DNA from: a virus
Virus record (IMG/VR): IMGVR_UViG_3300032294_001328
Coordinates: 1 to 29,488 of that record
Length of the DNA: 29,488 nucleotides
Direction: 5' to 3' (one strand)
This document shows, one piece after another, positions 27,096 to 29,488 of the stretch (position 1 is the stretch's first letter; the number at the start of each line of letters is the position of its first letter). The position numbers were made by a program, and so were the translations under genes. The notes beneath the pieces were generated by a model, which did not search any database, was not told the DNA's origin, and saw nothing but the letters and a program-made list of their open reading frames with translations.

Positions 27096-28427
27096 ATGAT
27101 TATAAATAAAGCACACTGGATTACTGATGGTGACAATGTTCGCTTTTCTATGCCAATTGGCAAAGTAGATCAAGAACGTAGAATCGTATCAGGTTTTGCA
27201 ACTCTAGATAATGTTGACAAGCAAGATGACATTGTTACAACAGAGGCAAGTCTAGAAGCATTTAGAAAATTCCGTGGAAATCTACGAGAAATGCACCAGC
27301 CTATGGCTGTAGGCAAGATCGTTTCATTTAAAGAAGATCGTTATTTTGAGCCTCAGTCAAAGAAGTTTTATAGCGGAGTTTATGTATCTGCTTATGTTTC
27401 AAAGGGTGCACAAGATACTTGGGAAAAGGTGCTTGACGGTACCCTTACTGGATTTTCTATCGGTGGTAACATCACAAAGTCAGATGACAAGTTTGACGAA
27501 AATCTTGATAAATCAGTGCGTATAATTAAAGAGTATGAGTTGTTTGAATTATCACTAGTTGACAATCCAGCAAATCAATTTGCTAACGTAATCTCCATTG
27601 AGAAAGTTAATGGAAAAGATGAAATTGGCGGATACCTTTCAAAAACAGAAGTTAAGAATGTATTCTGGGATTCAGAAAATGATATTGTTTTAGTATCAGA
27701 AGATGATTCAGCAGATAGCCCAACTTCTGGCAGACCTATGAAAAACATTGGGTTTGTTGAAAAATCGGATTCAGAAAATACAGAAAAAATAAAGTTCTTA
27801 GTTGATAGTGCAAAAGGCATTAGAACAATTAAGATGACAGAGGAGGAAAATCCTATGACAGAAGAAACAACAGTAGTTGTTGAGACACCAGTTGTCGAAA
27901 CAGTAGAGTTGGTTGAAAATGTTGAGGTTGCTCCAGAGGCTCCAGCAGATGCTGTAGAAGAGGCTCCAGTAGATGTTCCTGCAGAGGAAACACCTACAAC
28001 AGAGCCAGTAGCAGAAGCGGCACCAGAGGCTGAAGAAGCACCTGTTGTTGAAGAAGCGGTTGATTCTGTTGATGCTGTTGTTAGTGCAACAGAAGAAGTT
28101 GCTAAAGCAGTTGCTTCAATCAACGAAAATCTAACTAATGCCTTGAGCAATCTTGCAGATACAGTAAAGTCTATGCAGACAACTGTAGAAGCAATCACGA
28201 AGTCCCTTGAAGCCGTTACAGGTGAAGTAAAGTCTGTATCAAATGAGGTAAAAGAAGTCAAGGGTTCTTTTAATGAGTTTGGAAAGCGAGTAGATATGGT
28301 CGAAAAAGACACCGCTTTCCGCAAGTCTGGCGATCTAGGCGAGATCGTGCAGGAGTTTTCAGAAACGAAGACTCAAAAATCCCTATGGGGCGGCCGTTTC
28401 CTCAAATCAGCCGACTTATTCCAATAA
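27096..28427 (+). CDS. XkdF-like prohead protease with fused scaffold, 443 aa
   Basis: The N-terminal part (about 1-170) is a serine protease of the prohead/XkdF type, which processes scaffold and capsid during head maturation. Likely catalytic residues are His67 (LREMHQPM) and Ser121 (TGFSIGG), and the family block ELFELSLVDNPAN lies at 148-160. After a linker (170-245), residues 254-330 are a Glu/Pro/Ala-rich acidic stretch, followed by coiled-coil helices (about 340-410) with NENLTNALSNLADTVKSMQ, as in scaffold proteins. The end reads WGGRFLKSADLFQ. So protease and scaffold are one polypeptide, with a likely internal start (see 27855). Translation starts at 27096, leaderless after TGATATAAT. 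It is followed by the capsid gene after 26 bases. Confidence 0.85.
   Translation: MIINKAHWITDGDNVRFSMPIGKVDQERRIVSGFATLDNVDKQDDIVTTEASLEAFRKFRGNLREMHQPMAVGKIVSFKEDRYFEPQSKKFYSGVYVSAYVSKGAQDTWEKVLDGTLTGFSIGGNITKSDDKFDENLDKSVRIIKEYELFELSLVDNPANQFANVISIEKVNGKDEIGGYLSKTEVKNVFWDSENDIVLVSEDDSADSPTSGRPMKNIGFVEKSDSENTEKIKFLVDSAKGIRTIKMTEEENPMTEETTVVVETPVVETVELVENVEVAPEAPADAVEEAPVDVPAEETPTTEPVAEAAPEAEEAPVVEEAVDSVDAVVSATEEVAKAVASINENLTNALSNLADTVKSMQTTVEAITKSLEAVTGEVKSVSNEVKEVKGSFNEFGKRVDMVEKDTAFRKSGDLGEIVQEFSETKTQKSLWGGRFLKSADLFQ
27841..27857 (+). promoter_or_regulatory. Internal Shine-Dalgarno and start inside the protease gene
   Basis: AGGAGG (27841-27846) stands eight bases before ATG 27855, in frame with the protease gene (codon 254). 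It is a stronger ribosome site than that of the gene itself, which has none. Confidence 0.65.
27855..28427 (+). CDS. Nested capsid scaffold protein (internal start), 190 aa
   Basis: An in-frame ATG behind a strong AGGAGG gives a 190-residue product comprising only the acidic region and coiled coil of the protease fusion, starting MTEETTVVVETPVVETVELV. Nested scaffold genes inside protease genes are known in other phages, the classic case being lambda C and Nu3. Here the outer gene seems leaderless and weakly initiated, so the inner start would supply the scaffold in excess over the protease, as head assembly needs. The acidic N-part and coiled-coil C-part fit a scaffold. This is an inference from the ribosome site and protein layout; the inner ATG at 27834 is a less likely alternative. 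Confidence 0.65.
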   Translation: MTEETTVVVETPVVETVELVENVEVAPEAPADAVEEAPVDVPAEETPTTEPVAEAAPEAEEAPVVEEAVDSVDAVVSATEEVAKAVASINENLTNALSNLADTVKSMQTTVEAITKSLEAVTGEVKSVSNEVKEVKGSFNEFGKRVDMVEKDTAFRKSGDLGEIVQEFSETKTQKSLWGGRFLKSADLFQ

Positions 28428-28453
28428 GTATAAATCACTAGGAGGTGAACAAT

Positions 28454-29488
28454 ATGTCGGAACAAGAAATCGTAAAGAACTATCCAGGTTCTCCAACCGT
28501 AAGCCACCAACACGCAGGTGATGGTGCTTTCGCATCTGGTGATATTGGTGGAGCAACCGCAACAAGCCCATCAACATCAGATATCGGAGCAAACCTAGGA
28601 AATATTGCAACAGCAAACTTTGGTGTATCCAATGGTGCTAACGCAGTCAATCCAACTGGAACACCAGGCGGTATTCTGCTCCCAGAGCAGGCTCGCCGCT
28701 TCATCGACTATGTGTGGGATGCAACAGTTCTCGCCAAAGATGGTCGTAGAGTTACAATGAGAGCAAACACCATGGAACTTGAGAAAGTTAACGTTGGTGA
28801 GCGTGTTATTCGTGCTGCTGCACAGGCAAACAATAACTACACAAACGCTGGTGCTACATTCACAAAGGTAGAACTAACAACCAAGAAGATTCGTCTTGAC
28901 TGGGAAGTATCTACAGAAGCACTTGAAGATAATATTGAAGGCGGTGCACTTGAGGATCATCTAGTTCGCTTGATGACAAATGCATTTGCTAACGATATCG
29001 AAGACCTAGCCATTAATGGTGACGGTTCAACTGGTGACTTCCTTTCAATCATGGAAGGTTTCGTACACAAGGTAGAAAACGATGGCGATGCTCACGAAGC
29101 ACTCGTTACTGTTACTGATGACAACTGGACAACTGAAGTAATGCAGGATATTATCCTTGCAATGCCACGTAAGTATCGTGCACTAAAGCAGAACCTAAAG
29201 TTCTACGCAGGTACAGATGCTTTCCAGGGTATCGTTAAGAACAACGGAACACTTGCTGATGCAATCGCAGAAGCATTTGCTCCACGTACTGGTGGTACAG
29301 AGCGTAACCGTCAGGCATACCTTGATGGACAGGCACAGACATTCGGTGGAGCACGTACAACACGTGTTCTAGGCATTGATGTACAAGAAGTTCCTTACTA
29401 CCCAGCAGGATATGTCGACTTGACATTCCCTGCTAACCGTGTATGGGGCTTCCAGAGAGATATCACTGTAAACCGTGAATACAAGCCA
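28454..29488 (+). CDS. Major capsid protein, HK97 fold, partial (345 residues seen)
   Basis: The frame is open from ATG 28454 (AGGAGGTG ribosome site nine bases upstream) to the window edge, so the C-terminus is missing. The first about 70 residues are Gly/Ser/Thr/Ala-rich and flexible. They are followed by ILLPEQARRFIDYVWDATVL (about 74-94), the beginning of the HK97-type N-arm/E-loop region, TTKKIRLDWEVSTEALEDNI (about 140-160) and DIEDLAINGDGSTGDF (about 181-196), typical of the P-domain spine helix and following loop. The C-terminal visible part GGARTTRVLGIDVQEVPYYP corresponds to the A-domain strand usual near the end of such proteins. Position after portal and protease confirms it. The protein forms the icosahedral shell. 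Confidence 0.88.
   Translation, partial: MSEQEIVKNYPGSPTVSHQHAGDGAFASGDIGGATATSPSTSDIGANLGNIATANFGVSNGANAVNPTGTPGGILLPEQARRFIDYVWDATVLAKDGRRVTMRANTMELEKVNVGERVIRAAAQANNNYTNAGATFTKVELTTKKIRLDWEVSTEALEDNIEGGALEDHLVRLMTNAFANDIEDLAINGDGSTGDFLSIMEGFVHKVENDGDAHEALVTVTDDNWTTEVMQDIILAMPRKYRALKQNLKFYAGTDAFQGIVKNNGTLADAIAEAFAPRTGGTERNRQAYLDGQAQTFGGARTTRVLGIDVQEVPYYPAGYVDLTFPANRVWGFQRDITVNREYKP

Noticed and set aside
27575-28324. 249-residue open frame on the minus strand opposite the protease gene
   Set aside because: Ser/Thr/Ala low-complexity composition mirrors the Glu/Val-rich coding strand. No ribosome site, and the plus-strand gene has clear family motifs.

Overview
The window is a segment of a tailed double-stranded DNA phage genome (Caudoviricetes). 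The evidence is a PBSX-type portal, an XkdF-like prohead protease and an HK97-fold major capsid protein in that order at the right end, plus about 20 kb of tail-fibre and adhesin genes, a secreted lysozyme-like enzyme and a holin-like membrane protein. No tRNA, integrase, terminase or replication gene is visible. DNA is AT-rich except in the polyglycine genes. Host assignment is inference: many genes appear to be read from leaderless mRNAs (a TATAAT-like box 6-9 bases before the ATG with no Shine-Dalgarno), a habit common in Actinobacteria. Together with the low GC, this fits a phage of a low-GC, perhaps freshwater, actinobacterium.

Layout. 1-530: a promoter and three tiny overlapping genes, the last a four-cysteine peptide. 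534-933: a GC-rich hairpin, AT-rich intergenic DNA and a reverse-strand zinc-ribbon protein. 1163-2258: a small structural protein, a collagen-like fibre and a holin-like membrane protein. 2259-2561: a gene-free control region with repeated TATAAC-N5-GTTATA palindromes and a large hairpin. 2562-4012: small tail accessory genes with beta-rich domains. 4041-12692: three successive cassettes of the type fibre shaft, polyglycine adhesin, small accessory protein, with a sulfotransferase gene between the second and third. 12701-13395: a convergent terminator and a reverse-strand, independently promoted lysozyme-like gene. 13452-19193: more fibre and decoration genes, including an 851-residue fibre and one with a probable Mtd-type N-terminal domain. 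19346-21373: a complete B12-dependent ribonucleotide reductase. 21402-25019: a 1205-residue lectin-like structural protein. 25038-29488: a small protein, portal, protease with a likely nested scaffold gene, and capsid (cut by the window edge).

How it works together. The right end builds the head. The central block builds host-recognition structures whose adhesin tips exist in several diverged copies. Lysozyme and holin candidate would release progeny. The reductase supplies deoxynucleotides, and the sulfotransferase may sulfate a surface component.

The most unusual signal is transcriptional. An exact TGNTATAAT box occurs at least 14 times on the plus strand, nearly always in the short gaps just before genes and without a -35 box. 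About ten genes start 6-9 bases after such a box, so they should be leaderless. The sulfotransferase and lysozyme genes instead have full -35/-10 promoters.
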